Part shown: piece after piece, positions 23,400-36,100 of the stretch | How positions within the stretch are numbered: the first letter of the stretch is position 1 | How the letters are laid out: each line of letters begins with the position of its first letter | Source: Cryptomeria japonica | Taxonomy: Eukaryota; Streptophyta; Pinopsida; Cupressales; Cupressaceae | Length of the DNA: 64,000 nucleotides | Direction: 5' to 3' | NCBI RefSeq assembly: GCF_030272615.1 | Contig: NC_081407.1 | Span: 316,912,456 to 316,976,455 of the forward strand | Translations under genes and position numbers: made by a program | Notes under the pieces: model-generated | What the model saw: the letters and a program-made list of their open reading frames with translations, nothing else | What the model was told of the DNA's origin: nothing | The model's database searches: none

Positions 23400-24400
23400 A
23401 CACTTGATTTTGTTTTCAGATTTGTTAAATTGTAGTTTTCTTTTCAACAAGTTTACTTGTAAAAACAATTTTGTAATTGCAAGTTAACTCATCACTTATA
23501 CTTTTGTAATTACAAGTCAATTTAGAATAGGACTTGCAACTTTGAATAAGTCTTAGTTAGTTGTTGAATAGGTCCAAGTTAGTTGGAGTTATCCCTTCTT
23601 TTTCTCAAGGCTCCTTTCCTATAAATACTTGAGGGGGTCTATTGTAACTTTTATCTTTTGGAAAGCATGCAAGTAAACTCTGCCACAATTTAGAACAAGG
23701 AAGACTTTGAGCTTTTTATGTGTAAATTGAAGTTGAAAGGAATAGAAGAAAATCATTCAAGGATTTAGACTTTGTGTTTAATCTCTTGAATTTTGTATTC
23801 ATTTATTGCACTTCTTGCATGTAATTCTTGAGAGCTTAATAAAATTTTCTTTGCAGACTTTGTGCTGCAAATATTGGAGATTAATATAGATTAAAGTAAA
23901 GTTCTTATCAAGGGAAGTTGTAAAACTTTGTGTCTACACTTGTTCTTGAAAAAATTTAGAGTAGAAATTGATTTGTGTTAAGGAGGAGCTATGAGACTTT
24001 AAGTTTACACTTGTTCTTGTTTTTTTGTGTTAAAAGTTGTAATATACTTCAGACTTTGTGCTGTTTTTCGTTGCTATTTTCATAAAAGTCCTAAAAAAGT
24101 TGATAGGAAGTTAAGGTTAAAAGACTTTGAGCTTTTGGTCTAATTTTCAGTCTCGGAGGAAGTGACAAATGTCTTTGTGCTTTCAGGAAACTTCATTTCC
24201 TCTCTCTCATTTTACTTTATAAGTTACCGCTGTTATTTATTTACAATTACTATTACTTTTTTGTGAAGAGAAAAGAATATAGTTTTTCTTGAAAGAAGAA
24301 GAGAGACTGTTGTATCACCTTTATTAGATTAGTTTATTTTATAGATAGGGGGAGCCTTCCCTAAATTAGGAGAGTTTTATACTAACACACTTTGGTTGAA
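23400..24400 (+). repeat. Candidate 3' LTR of the 19.9-23.4 kb element
   Basis: Right after the ORF comes non-coding DNA with ACTTGTAA/TTACAAGT motifs, a TATA box (CTATAAATAC at 23619-23628), a C/T-rich leader, an AATAAAATTTT poly-A-like signal near 23838 and repeated GACTTTG(T/A)GCT segments. This fits U3-R-U5 order. Neither edge nor a partner LTR is defined. Confidence 0.45.
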
Positions 24401-24739
24401 ACCATAATTTTGCACGCCTTACCAGGTGTACAAAATTTTCAACCAACGGGCACCACAAAGGAGGAACTCACACTTGGTTAGGATTGGCATGTCCTCCTAT
24501 CTTCTACCCCCCTTTAGTATGTGGCTTAGAAGCTTAAAATATTTTCTTAGCTAACCAAATATGATTTTTCTTCAAAATGACAACAGTTCTTGAGTGAAGG
24601 TCTTTGTTTTTCTTAAGAATCCAATCTATTGGAACAATAAGTTATGTTTGTATATAACTATGGTAGATTGGGTCTACCTAATCAAATTTGTCATCTTCAA
24701 CACTATCAATATCCCATTTCAATCTAAATATAATATTCT

Positions 24740-25420
24740 ACCTTAGATTTATTCTCATCCAACTTCTTTTTCTAACCTCAATCATCTAATAAATCCACCC
24801 AATAGTCTTCCATACGAGGGACATGATTGAATCCAGGTTCAACCTACAAATTGTTCCTTACAAATCTCTTACTATCAAATGGAATCCTCATCTCATAGGT
24901 CAAGGTGGTGTATTTGATAATGTCTGTCTCAATATTGAGAGAATTTGATTGAGATTGACAAGAATATTATCCAAGTCTAATGGGGAATTTGATTCTTTCT
25001 TTCTTTCTTTCAACACATCTCTTATATCCTTTTGCAACTTGCTTGCAAATTTCTATTAGAATAAATTTGTCCTCTGTATATTTGGGAAACTTGTGGGGAA
25101 TCCCATCATAGGTTCCTACTTTGATGTAGGTAAACATTTGAAATTAGATAAAATGTCTGCCATAATGGTTTACTAGTTGAATGGCCTCAAAAGAAATCAT
25201 TTGGCCCAAGTCTCCTTGCAAATCCTTGACAATCCTCATTGTGAACACATCATTTACCCTCTTGAACTTGTGGTAGCTTCTCTCTAGTTAGAAGTCATGA
25301 TAGTAGTTATAAATATATAAATGGTCATCAATAAATTCAATAGGTTGAAGTCCTAGCCATGGTCTCATGCATGCTAGATCAAAAAATAGATAAGACATGC
25401 AAAAAAACTTAAAGAAAAAT
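24740..25420 (-). pseudogene. Decayed ORF-X fragment, minus strand
   Basis: The minus strand encodes stretches with few stops: MRPWLGLQPIEFIDDHLY (about 25310-25370), RVNDVFTMRIVKDLQGDLGQ, FTYIKVGTYDGIPHKFPKY (about 25090-25150) and TLTYEMRIPFDSKRFVRNN (about 24850-24910). The FTYIKVGTYDG.P motif followed by ...FILIEICKQV parallels FTYMRVGCYNGQP...IILMELGRQ in the plus-strand ORF at 21 kb and FRVYGFRGTPYFLP at 15.7 kb, so this is a relic of the same gene type. Stops and shifts make it non-functional. No LTRs were found for it. Confidence 0.5.
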
Positions 25421-27300
25421 TTGAGATCATATAATATAGTATATCACTAACTGGGGCTACACAATCTAGGTATTATTACCAAACGCAAATGATGTGAACA
25501 AAGAAAAACATCCACTCTTTAAATTCATGGGCATTCATATTATGTTTTAGTCTATGCAGTAATATGATGATTTACAGATTTAATCTTTGAAGTGTGATCT
25601 ATGTGAAATTTTAAGAAGTTAGATATATGCCTCTCTTAGGCACTTCAAACCATTATCTTGCTATGTTGCTCTTGTAATGTCCCTTTTCTCATTAAATTGT
25701 CCTTGTGATGCGGTGAAGTCAAAATTTGGATAAACTTCCTTCTCAAGAAATTTGAAACATCCACTAATAATTACCCTATATAATTTGATGAGAAAGTTAT
25801 TATTGTTGGTTCTTATTTCCCTAGTGTTTCGGTGTAGTCATTCATACACTCAAGGATAAGCTTTGTGCATTGCACAATCATGGAAAAAATAGTTGCCTCC
25901 AATAGGCTACTTTCTACTAGCCTTTGGGTGATTGGAGCTATGTTCGGCTTGTTTATTCTTTCCTATAAATATTCTAAGTTGATGTGCCTTAGCCAAGTAT
26001 CACCAATTTTTAGTATTGTACTCTCTATATCGGTGAAGTGTTCATATCCCAAGTACTTATTCTTCATATTTTCTGAATTTCAACTCAAAACTTTTCCTTT
26101 TTGATTTTGGAAGAATTTTGATAAAATAACACCTAGGTTACTTGATTTTTACTCTTAATAATTATTTAAAAAATGCTCAAAATGAGAAAAAATAGTAATT
26201 GCTAGAGTACCAAGATTGTGCTTTTATGAATTTTATCACCTCTTAGAACAATCCTAAAAGAAATTCTACCTTTGTCACTATCCATTTTTATGACAAAAAA
26301 AATATGTTCTTCGTGCACGCAAAATCCTTAATTCTCATTTGAAAATGTTAGAGTGACTTAATTTGATTGATTTTCCCTTATTACACACTGTGATTAGTTC
26401 ATCTACCTTGACTCTGACAATAATTAATGATGGGTAGATAGCCTCCACTAGCTCCTACTTCTCAAAATTGTCTTTTGGAATGTAGTGTCAAAACTTTAGT
26501 TGATTTCAAAACCTTATCATAGTTTGACAAAGGTTTCAATACCTTAGTTGGTCTTTGCTTTCATTCGCTTCTTTCTCTTTTCTCTTGCTTTGTTGATTTC
26601 TTTTCTTTTATTTGACAAACTTTTGGAAAATTGAAACAAAGAAGAGGTTGTGAGTTATGTGTTAGGTGCTAACAAGGTTTTGACAACCTTGTTGGCTCGC
26701 AAAAGAGTTGTCAAAATTTACAAAAGTGCTTCAAGATTTAATAATTTTTTTTTTCATCTTTCCTTCATTAAAGTTATTGGTTTGTTGTCAGAGTGCAAAA
26801 AGGCTGTGAGAACTTATTGGCTCTCGATGATGGTTTTAAAACCAAGTGAAAAATATGCTTTAAAAAGAAACAAAAAATTCCTTTGAACACTTTCATCTTG
26901 AAGAAAACCTTTTTGGAAGGGAACAAGGTTTCAAAAACTATGTTGGCTTTTGAAGGGATTGCCTAAACCAACATTATGACCTACACTTGAAAGACTTAAA
27001 ACTTTGAAGACTCTTAATGAACACTTGTGAAGATAGGGTTTTTTAGAGTCAAGACAGGTTGTGAGAACCCCATTAGGCCCATTGGTAGTTTTGCAACTAA
27101 CTTAAAAGGATGATTTAGACAAAATGACTAATTGTTGAGGGACTTAAGTGAAATTATAGCAAGATGGGAAGATCTCAAAGAAATTTGGTACTATACTTAT
27201 CCTTATAATCAATAAAATGAAAATTTGAAAATCAGAGTGTCAAAATTAGGACATGTAGAATACTATTTTTTGAAATAGACTCTCCTACTCCTACTCTCGC
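25421..27300. other. Region before the old Copia gag, no intact gene
   Basis: AT-rich sequence with short inverted motifs such as CAAGGTTTTGACAACCTTG near 26678. It may contain the 5' LTR and leader of the old Copia element, but no LTR edge or primer site could be fixed. Confidence 0.4.
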
Positions 27301-27359
27301 TTGTTTGTCATCTATTGTAGGGATCTATTGTTCCTTTACATTTACTTCTAGTGTATTGT

Positions 27360-27600
27360 TTGACACTGTGATTGTGAAGAGAGTTTTGGGATCTCTTCTC
27401 TCAAGGTATGATCCTAAAGTTTATTTTTTAATTAAAGAAGCTAGAGATCTAGATAAGTTTAAAATGGATGATTTATTTGGTTCTCTTAATCCTTATGAGT
27501 TGAGAAATGTGAGTATTGGTACATCAAAGAAGGTAGTTTCCTTCAAGGTTACTAAAGATGAAGAATTTGATCTTGAATGTGAAGAAGCTAACTTTCTAAG
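27360..27600 (+). pseudogene. Old Copia gag, piece 1 (capsid-like C-terminal part)
   Basis: The frame reads KRVLGSLLSRYDPKVYFLI...DLDKFKMDDLFGSLNPYELR, the usual plant Copia gag (UBN2-type) pattern of a LxSLP-like turn, an EE/KEA-DL stretch and a L.GSL..YE segment. It ends at 27600 exactly where the solo LTR begins. The frame continues after it at 30805, where the CCHC part of the same gag lies. The start of gag upstream of about 27300 is decayed or missing. Confidence 0.75.
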
Positions 27601-27929
27601 TGTTGTGACGTTTTCACACATCACCCCATTGCAAATGGGGACCCCATTCTTTTTAGGTCTTATTGGTCTTTTGGTTTTGGTTTTTTGGGTCTTTTCGTGC
27701 TAGTCTCATTAGTCTCCTTGTTTTACAAGTGTTTTGGTGAAATTTGATCAAGTTTACAAGTTGTTTGAGCAAATTTGGCTAAGTCTGGAACTCGTCTGGT
27801 CCATTTTATGTTTTTTCCCTTTAGACTTAGACTTGAGGTCTTTTTCTTAGGGGTTTGAAAAATTGAACATTGCATTGGAATGAGAACCCTTCAAGGAAGC
27901 TACCAGTAAAATTTGAGATAATTCTGAGC

Positions 27930-28031
27930 AACTTTCTATTTTTAGAAAGTTCCTATTTTTTATGAAATTTCACTGCCTCTTGGATTGTCTTTATTTTGCT
28001 AGAAGTCATACTTACTATTTTTAGTAAGTAT
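27930..28031. repeat. Paired hairpins with ATTTTT loops
   Basis: Two perfect inverted repeats share the loop ATTTTT: stem AACTTTCT at 27930-27951 and stem ATACTTACT at 28008-28031. A third, broken copy (TTTCTATTTTTAGTAAG) follows at about 28075. Confidence 0.75.
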
Positions 28032-28403
28032 CATCCTGCCCCAATTTGCCCTAATTTTGACATTTTGAAGTAATTTCTATTTTTAGTAAGTCTATTTTTG
28101 GTAGGTTCTTCACAGGAAAGGGTCCTGACACTGAAGGCAGAACATTCCTGAGAATATTTGTCTAAATCGAAAAAGTTGAAAAAGTAGGCAGTTGATTGAA
28201 AAAAATGACTAAGTGTGGATTTCATTCCTGAAGTGGAAAGGCATGAAAATATCCTAGGGTAGAGGAATCCACTTTAATCCCAAATTGGCATCCCAATCCA
28301 GAAAAGAGAACAAATTGGTTAATTCTGGTGAACAATCATGAAAAATTCTTACCTTGGCATTAAATTGATTCCAAAAATGCATGGGCACCAAAGTGAGGTC
28401 ATA

Positions 28404-28890
28404 GAGGAATTTTCCTCCATGACAAAATTCCTTCACCTAGGTCAAGCATAGCACCAAATATGGGTTGTGGAGGAATTTTCCTCCACACCCAAATTCCTCC
28501 ATGACATGCAATCAATGCCCAAGGTTAGGGGTAGGGTGCCAAATTGAGGGTTTGGAGGATTTTTCGTCCTTGGCCAAAATTCCTTCACCTAATGGATTCA
28601 ACGCCCAAGCATGTGGAAGAGCGCAAAAATGGAGGTAGGAAGGAAAAATATTCTCAACACCAAATTCCTCCATGAGGTCAAAACAACACCCTAACCTGGG
28701 AGAGAGCACCAAAATTGGGTGATGGAATTCTTCCTCAACTCCTAAATTCCTCCATGATATGAACTCAACACCCAGTCAAAGGTGTAGAGTGCCAAATTAA
28801 GGTAAGGAAGGAATTTTCCTTCTAAGGTGAATTTCCTCCACATGATGAAATTGGCATTAGAAGAGGGGCATGAAAATCCCAGTCAAGGAA
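28404..28890. repeat. Tandem repeat of about 85 bp in the solo LTR
   Basis: The AGGAATTTTCCTCC-type block, followed by AAATTCCTCCATGA and a CAACGCCCAA-like segment, recurs at 28404, 28471, 28556, 28641, 28725 and 28809; the last four spacings are 84-85 bp. The AGGAATTTTCCT core is itself palindromic. Weaker, irregular copies continue to about 29500. Confidence 0.75.
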
Positions 28891-30008
28891 GAATTAAAAA
28901 TTCCTCTCCCTGACATAGAAATTCACCAAAGAATGAAGAAATTTCAAGAGGAGAAGAAAATTGGCCAAGTGAAAGAAGTTTTCTCTCTCCTGAATTCTGG
29001 AGCCTAAAATGAAAAAAATCCTAAAAAATAGGAAAGGTGAAAGATTGACTAAGTGTTGGAAATTCCTTCCTTCGGGATACAATTCTTGGAAAAAGTAAAA
29101 AATTGACAGTGTTATAAATTACTTCCTTCAGGAACAAATTTCCAAAATTTTCAAAATTTCTTCTCTAGCTCAAAATGTGCCCAAGGTTGGGAGCAGGATG
29201 TGGAAATCAAGGTTCAAGAAGAAAAGTTCAAAATTCAAATTATTTCTTCCTCAAGGTGGAATTATGCACAAGATGATGAATTTCAATGCGCGAAAAAAAT
29301 TGGCTAAGAAGATTTTCTCTCTCCAAGAACTCTGGATAGGATAAAATTTCCCAGAAATACAAGAAATGGTTAGTTGATGGAATATCTTCCTTCAGGACAA
29401 GGTGTGCACGAGAACATGAGAGAATTCCTTTAGGACAAAATTTCTCTCTCCAAGAATTCCAGATGTGTAGGTTTCCTGCAGGAGTGGATAAATTTGTTAA
29501 AATTCTTCTAAGGAAGGAAAATCTTCCAGTAAATCTTTTGTGAGCCCGGAATGGAAAGATTCTTGTAAAGGATGAGTTGGTGTGATGCAAAGAGAATATT
29601 GTGAATTAATGAAACACAATTAGGAAAATTATAAATGATGGCAATGTCTATTTGCATAGCAAGAATCTATCGAGTACACGAAGGCATAGTGGAGCATTCA
29701 TTGCTAGAATATTTGACCAAGGTGGCGGCTAATTCACTGCATGGTAGTCATCATATTTAATGCAATGGTGGAGAATATTTTGCATGTAACTGAATTTGAA
29801 AGTGATGGTGCATTCAATACACATTGGGTGAATTTGAAAGAAGTGGTGCATTTAATGTACAATGAATGTCATTTTTGGTTGGAATGCAATTAATTGATAA
29901 TGGACATGATAGGTCATTGATGTTTATTCCCATCTTGTTGCATCATGTGTGTGGAATATTTTTGGTCAAACCTTAATTAGGGTTTGCATGTAATAAAGGA
30001 TGGATGCC

Positions 30009-30016
30009 TATATAAG
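30009..30016 (+). promoter_or_regulatory. TATA box in the 3.2-kb solo LTR
   Basis: TATATAAG preceded by CC and about 790 bp from the LTR end, as expected for a U3/R border on the plus strand. Confidence 0.5.
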
Positions 30017-30804
30017 ACGATGAATCCTTCATTTGTAAAGCATGGAGATTTGTATGAAATTGTTGCAATAAGTTCTTGAGATAATAACAGTGAAACATTA
30101 TTCTTTGATGGTGCCCACTTAGTTATTTTTTTTAAACTTGCATGGTTTCACCTTCCCCACTTAGAGTAGAAGTAGAGTTAGTGATTTGATTTCAATGGAG
30201 AATGTAATCATGTTTGATGAATTTTCATGGTTCATACTTTCCGCATCTTGTTTATTATAAGTTGCAATGTAAAGTTATCCTGCGCTAATAAATTTGTGTT
30301 GAGTTTGATTGTGGATAGTCATTTGGATTGCATAGTTTTGGGTATTCAAATGCACTTTCTTGATGTGAAAATCCTTCAACATCCTTGGAAGATTAGACCA
30401 ATTCTTATGGAGTTGTAGTTAATCTTGGTGAAGCAGAAGTTGGTTTATTTGGAATTCATCCATTAGAATGCTATCTATTGATATCACTTCCCTTAGCAGT
30501 AGATTTAGATCCTTCTAACCCTTTCCCCTTTAATTTTAGTTCATTTGAAGTAAAGAAGTTCCAACCATAACAAAGAAGTGAAAGAATGATCCAAACGTAA
30601 GTCCCCTTGGATTACCAATAAACATCTAGACAAATGAGCCTATATCCACATAAAATTGCGAGTACAAAGTTGGAACCTTGGAGTCAATGTATGATCTTCC
30701 TGCAATCTTAGTACACATTTGATTCTGATCAAGAGAGGATAAGGTAGCAGTTGGGAAACTTTATTCTATGTTGGTGTGGTCACAAAAGGCACATCAACAG
30801 TGAG

Positions 30805-32012
30805 ATGGTTGAAGAAAGGCTTATGCAAGTACAAAGGTAAGTTACCCTTCAAATGCTTCAATTGTAATAAAGTATTTCACTATGCTTCCAAAATTTTCTC
30901 ATGGCAATGAAAGTAGTTATCAATGTAAGGATTGCAAGTATAAAAAGGGAAACATTCATAAAAGTTTGTATTTCAAGGAAAATATTTTTTCTTCTATTGT
31001 TGATGATGATACCCAATGTGCCTTTGAAAATGAGAAAGAAGAGCTCTTATTCATGGCTATAATTGAGAGATATAATTAAGAGAAAAACAATGAAATGCTT
31101 GACCTTGGGGAAGAAGAAGGTGAAGTAGATATAGAAGGTGAACTCATCTCTACCCTAGATGATTTCAAATCAGCAAGAAAAGAAAATCAGAAGCACATGA
31201 AGAAGGTTGAAGAATCTAAAACTTTGGTTATCACTCTCAAATTTCAAATAGAAGAAGCGAAAAAAAATTAATTATGTGTTGACAAAAAAGCTGCAGGAAA
31301 AAGAGAGGGATTGCGAGAATCTTGAATTATAAATTATATCTTTGAGAAATTCCTTAAAAAGGGAAAATGGTAACTTTGAAAAGAGCCTAAAGTTTGAGAA
31401 AAAATTGGAGTACTAGATGAGATTTAAAGTTGTAAAAGGTCTTCATTCATCAAGGCAGGGCTTGGTTATGAAGAAATATATAACTCAAAAACCATTGAGC
31501 CTACTATGAAGGAGAATGCAGAGAAAGATAAATCAAACACTAACACATCCATGAAAATTGAAGAGAAGAAGAAGGATGGTGGATTTATCAAGGTCAACAA
31601 AAAAAGAAAAGATTTAGAGGACCTACACCTACAAGAAAATCACACCCAACCAGGTTCAATTACTCATTTTCTAGTTATTAATTTTCTTGTAATGAGTTTT
31701 CTCATAGGGCAATGTATTGTAAATTCAATTTGAGAAGAAATACTTTCACAAGAATTTTTTTTTTGCACCTTTGGTTGATTTCAATGTGATATGTTACAAA
31801 TGCAACAACTTTCAAGACAATTTTTTTGTAGACATTCTTTGTGAAGCCCCTTGGATAAGAAAAAAACTACTTCTTGTAAAGAAAATAAGAAAAATGACAT
31901 TGTTACAAATCAAAAGTAAGAACCTAAAAAATAATGGAAGGTGAAGAGAGGAGAGAAAAGGGATGAAAACACTTTTCTTGTAAAAGATGCATTTCATGCA
32001 CAAAATTAGAAG
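30805..32012 (+). pseudogene. Old Copia gag, piece 2 (zinc knuckle and linker)
   Basis: The frame gives KYKGKLPFKCFNCNKVFHYA, a CCHC knuckle (gag nucleocapsid) whose last Cys position is lost, then an acidic EEELLFMA-like segment (ORF 30882-31079), a Lys/Glu-rich coiled coil, and at about 31766-31811 FAPLVDFNVICYKCNN, the second knuckle region typical of plant Copia polyproteins. Several stops and a shift show it is dead. The sequence stops at the target duplication of the 32018-38688 element and resumes at 38694 with the protease. Confidence 0.75.
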
Positions 32013-32017
32013 AGTAT

Positions 32018-32836
32018 TGTTAGGATTATTGATAGTCCCAAAGATACTGAGAGCGGGGGGGGGGGGGGGGGTGGGGGGTTGTGAATCAGTATCTAACCGG
32101 TTAGCAGAATATTTAAACTTATTAAGAACTTTGCATCCCAAAACAGTGTATCAGTAAATAAGAATTAATGCAGCAAATAAGAATAACAGAGACAACATAG
32201 AGAACACACCATAACACAAGATATTTAACGAGGAAACCTAATGTGGGAAAAACCTCGGTGGGATTTGTGACCCACAATATTCACTCACTGGCCAATGAAT
32301 AAATATTACTTACAATGAGGGGCCTACACATGCAGGAAGGCCAACCGCCTAGAGCTCACCACTCAATAAAAGTCACACTGACTACAAAAGTGGATTATGA
32401 AATCCAATACAATGTACTGCTTCAAATCAGCATCAACTATGCCAGGTTCAGTACTAGTTTAAGCTCATTCTATAACCAAAACCTTCACTGTCAACTATAT
32501 CTCCTTATACAAAAATATTATCCATATATTCTCTCCATGCATACTAAATGACCTATAAGATCTCATACATATATATGAGTCTTTTACAATATGCCATGTC
32601 GGCTTTTACAAAAGATAATTACATTAAAATACAATAAACAAAAGTTTATTCCCTGTAGGCTGGGGTGCCGGTATGCATTGCTGCCGCTGTTGGTGAAGTG
32701 CCTACTGGTGTATGTAGATGTCTATTGCTGGTGCCGATAATAGCTGGTGGCTTACCAGATGAATGCCAGAAGGTTGCCAGATGGTTGCCATCAATGACAA
32801 CATCAACTATTCTCATAAGAGTGTAGAATGCCAACA
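32018..32836 (-). repeat. 3' LTR of the 32-38.7 kb element
   Basis: 819 bp, TGTTAGGATTATTG...GAATGCCAACA. It contains a G17 run at 32055-32071 plus G6, followed by TGAATCAGT, and the GGAAACC...AACCTCGGTGGG block at 32232-32278. It matches the right LTR closely along its length. Confidence 0.9.
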
Positions 32837-33187
32837 ATCTCCCCCTTTGGCATTGATGGCAACACTCATGAGAAAAATCCAAAAACTGTTCCAAAACTGA
32901 AGTCCAAAAAGTTACCAAAAAGATGTGCTCCCCTTGAGAAAATGATCTCTTTTGAATAATCATTTTTCTCTCTCCACTACTCCCCCTTTGACATCAATGA
33001 CAAAGGTTGTCAAAAATAGTCAAATGAGTGCAAAAATTCATCTCAAAGTTTGTAACCGGTTGGTTACAATCTGAAATATATCTGCCAAAACCAAATTTAG
33101 ACTCTGCATGAATCTGTTGTTGTTGTTCAGGGTTGCCTCAGTCTGTTGGATCGTGTCGGTGAGATGATGCATGTTCTCTTCCGGTGA

Positions 33188-36100
33188 TCATTCTACTTGA
33201 AGTAATGCCTTAGAGATTTCATTTCTCAGAGAGATTAGATTGTCCAACTTAGGACCAAGTTTGTATTTAAGTTCTCTGGCATTTGACTTAATCCTTGCCT
33301 TCTCTTTCTCAAATTTCTCCAATTTCTCCTCAAAACCTGCTATTTCCTGCTCAATAACTGATATAGGTTCGGATGAACCAATTATGTTATCAGCTATGTC
33401 ATCTATTTCTTTTTGTACTCTGCTGATCTCCTTTTCTATGTCCTTTGTCAAAAGATGTGGTTTGCATGTTTCTCTGTACAACTCTTTGTATTCCAAAATT
33501 GTAGTGTTCAGTGCTGGTAATAGTGTATTCATGTGTTCTGTGCACTTGTTTATTGTGTCCTCAAAGAATATATCCTTCTCCTTTTCAACTTTCTCTTTGA
33601 AGGTGTCTTCATTCACCTTATCAACCATTATTACATTGTCAGCAATAAATTTGGACAATGTGTCCAATTTACCTAAAGAATCCTTGACATGATCTATATT
33701 ATATTTTGGTGCAATCAATTTAAGAATTGGTATGGTGTCATCAATTGCTTTGTAGGCCAATGCATTACAGTCTGTTATCTTCTTGATTGAATCCAGGAGT
33801 ACCTCTGTTACATTAGTAGGTCTGAATTCACTTGATGAAGTGCTGGATGCCTGACCAATTACCTTAATTACCTCTGTGCTTCCAACAGTTGTAACCATTT
33901 TGCTTGTGTTTACCTCCAGTGGATCAGTCTGAGTTTGCATTTCAACCTGTAAGGGTTTTTTGATTGTTTAGGTATCTCAGTGATTGTCGGTTGCTCTGCT
34001 TCAATATGTAGCTCTGCCTCAGTAGGTTTCTCTGTATGCTCAATTGTCGATGTCTGAGACTGACCAGGTTTCTCTATGCCAACATCTATACATTCAGTAT
34101 TCTTCCCAGTATCCAATGGTTTCTTTGTTTGTAATGATTGCTCTGATTGTAATGATTGCTCTATTGGGATCTCAACCTCAACAGTCTCTACCGGTTTTTC
34201 AGCAATGTTGCCACTGTCAACATTATCATCCTTAACCTCTGTAGTGTCCTTGTCCACAACAATATTCACTTCTTGAGTATCCACATTCATGGTGAATAGT
34301 ATTTCAGATTCAAGATTAGTGTCATCATGTGTGATACCTTTAGTGTCAGTAACCGGTGGATCATCATTATGTACCGGTGCAGTATCCAAAGGTGGCGGTA
34401 AATTGTCAGTGATCTTGATGTTTGGAATACCACCAATTTTACCTTTCCCCTTGTCCTTATCCTTTTGATACACCTTGAATGTTTTCTTTGGCTTGTTCAT
34501 TTCCTCTTGTTTTTCTTTTTCCACAAAAAATGTATCCCATTTATCAGTAGTCTCCTCTGCAATTTCATTTACTCTACCTACCATCAAACTTACTTGTTGG
34601 TGACCACTAGCAAAAATGGATCTTTTAGCCTCACAAATCAAATCATCAATTTCCTCTTTTGAGTTAACCGGATGTACAGCTAGAAGTTTTTCAACTTTTA
34701 GTTTCTTATCCAATTCCATCATTGCAATCCTTTTTGCATCTAATCTTCTATATAGTTCATTAGGTAAATCATCCGCTACGTCAATTAAAACCTTTTTGTA
34801 TATATCTAGATGTAAAATTATGTTGTTCTCAATGGTTTCCTTTTTCTGAATCTTTGAATGTGTTATACAATTTACTCACATTAGCCAATTACCATCATCA
34901 GTTATTTCATTTAGTAAATCATCTAATGAAGGTATGACCGGTTTCTGTTTCTTCTTGGGAGTTAGTTTCTTAGCCGGTTGCGTTACTGCCTGTTGTTTCT
35001 TTCTTAAAGTCATTGTTCTTTTGGGTGAAGGAGAGGGTACCAGTGAAGGTTTTCTCTTCCTCTCAACTCTTTTGAATTCAGCTGGTATCTCACTGTTAGA
35101 AGATGTGCCAACTGGTGAAATGTGTGCCTCCGGTTGCAGTCCTTCCAACTCACTAGCCGTTATCCCAGTAAAGTTCATAACATTTTCTTTGATTTCCTGT
35201 CCCTTCTTTGATGCATCCCTAATATACTTTTCTCTTTTCTTCCTTTGCTTCATTGTTTTCACACCACTCTCAATAGTTTCAGCACTACCAAAAACTTGTT
35301 CTGTTGGTTCTCTTGGTGCATGCTTTTGCATATGTTTCAATAATGTTGAGAACTACCTCATAGCCCATTTCAGTTACCCATATAGTCAGAGGGAGTTAAA
35401 CTTCCATCCATGTCTCATCCTTCTTGATGACAAAACATATTTCTTTGTCATATTTGTCCACTACACTCTGCGTTAGTCTTTCTTTGGTTTTCATTTTAGC
35501 TTGAAAAGCTTTAAAGTATTCAGTTATGTTGTTGTGCTTTGCAGTTCCCATGCTGGTAAAAGCTTCTTGCAATTTTTTTCGTACCGATATGTCATATCCA
35601 AAGTCTTTTGGTCCTATACCAGGAATTTCCTTAGTGAAATACAACATTAAGCATACTAAAAGATTACCAAAGAGAAATGTCCCTTTCTTATCTCCTTTAA
35701 TCTTTTTCAAATTATCAATGAGTTCATATTTTAGCCATTCACAGACATCAATCATTGCATTGTTGTTGACCATTTCATAAGCACTATTAATGCAAAGACT
35801 AGAAACTGAATTAAGCCTGTTTGCATGTGTAGTCTTGTAACCTAACACCATACTTATGAATCTCACATTGATGTCTTTGATGTCATTCACTCTTAGTGAT
35901 CTACTGTCTGATGTTGCTCCAATTAGGGTCATTACTTTGTTGTTAGGAACTTTCTTTGTTTTGTCTGGTTTGCTGTTGGTTGAGGGTAAACCAATTACTG
36001 CCCTAATTGCTTGTCGGGTAAATTTGTAGACAGAATCCAACCATAGAAATTCTCCATGTGCTCTACTTAGGACAATTCTCACTACTTCTTCCAAAAATTT

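Larger units (their letters stand above)
27601..30799 (+). mobile_element. Solo LTR of about 3.2 kb inserted in Copia gag
   Basis: Ends TGTTG...CAACA form an inverted pair. The flanks CTAAG (27596-27600) and GTGAG (30800-30804) look like a diverged 5-bp target duplication (3 of 5 matches). Removing the segment with one flank copy puts the two gag pieces in the same frame at the place where plant Copia gag runs into its zinc knuckle, which strongly supports the edges. Inside are a CCCCATT/AATGGGG palindrome (27624-27640), hairpins at 27930 and 28008, an 85-bp tandem array and a TATA box at 30009. The TATA box and leader order give plus orientation. Large Gypsy LTRs of conifers have similar size; the family was not identified. 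Confidence 0.7.

Noticed and set aside
27305-27703. Treating the whole 132-codon frame as one gag protein
   Set aside because: The last 34 codons lie in the solo LTR (from 27601); only the part before is gag.
34934-35476. A 180-codon plus-strand frame with hydrophobic runs
   Set aside because: Antisense of the Lys/Pro-rich ORF-X; apparent membrane segments are a composition artefact.
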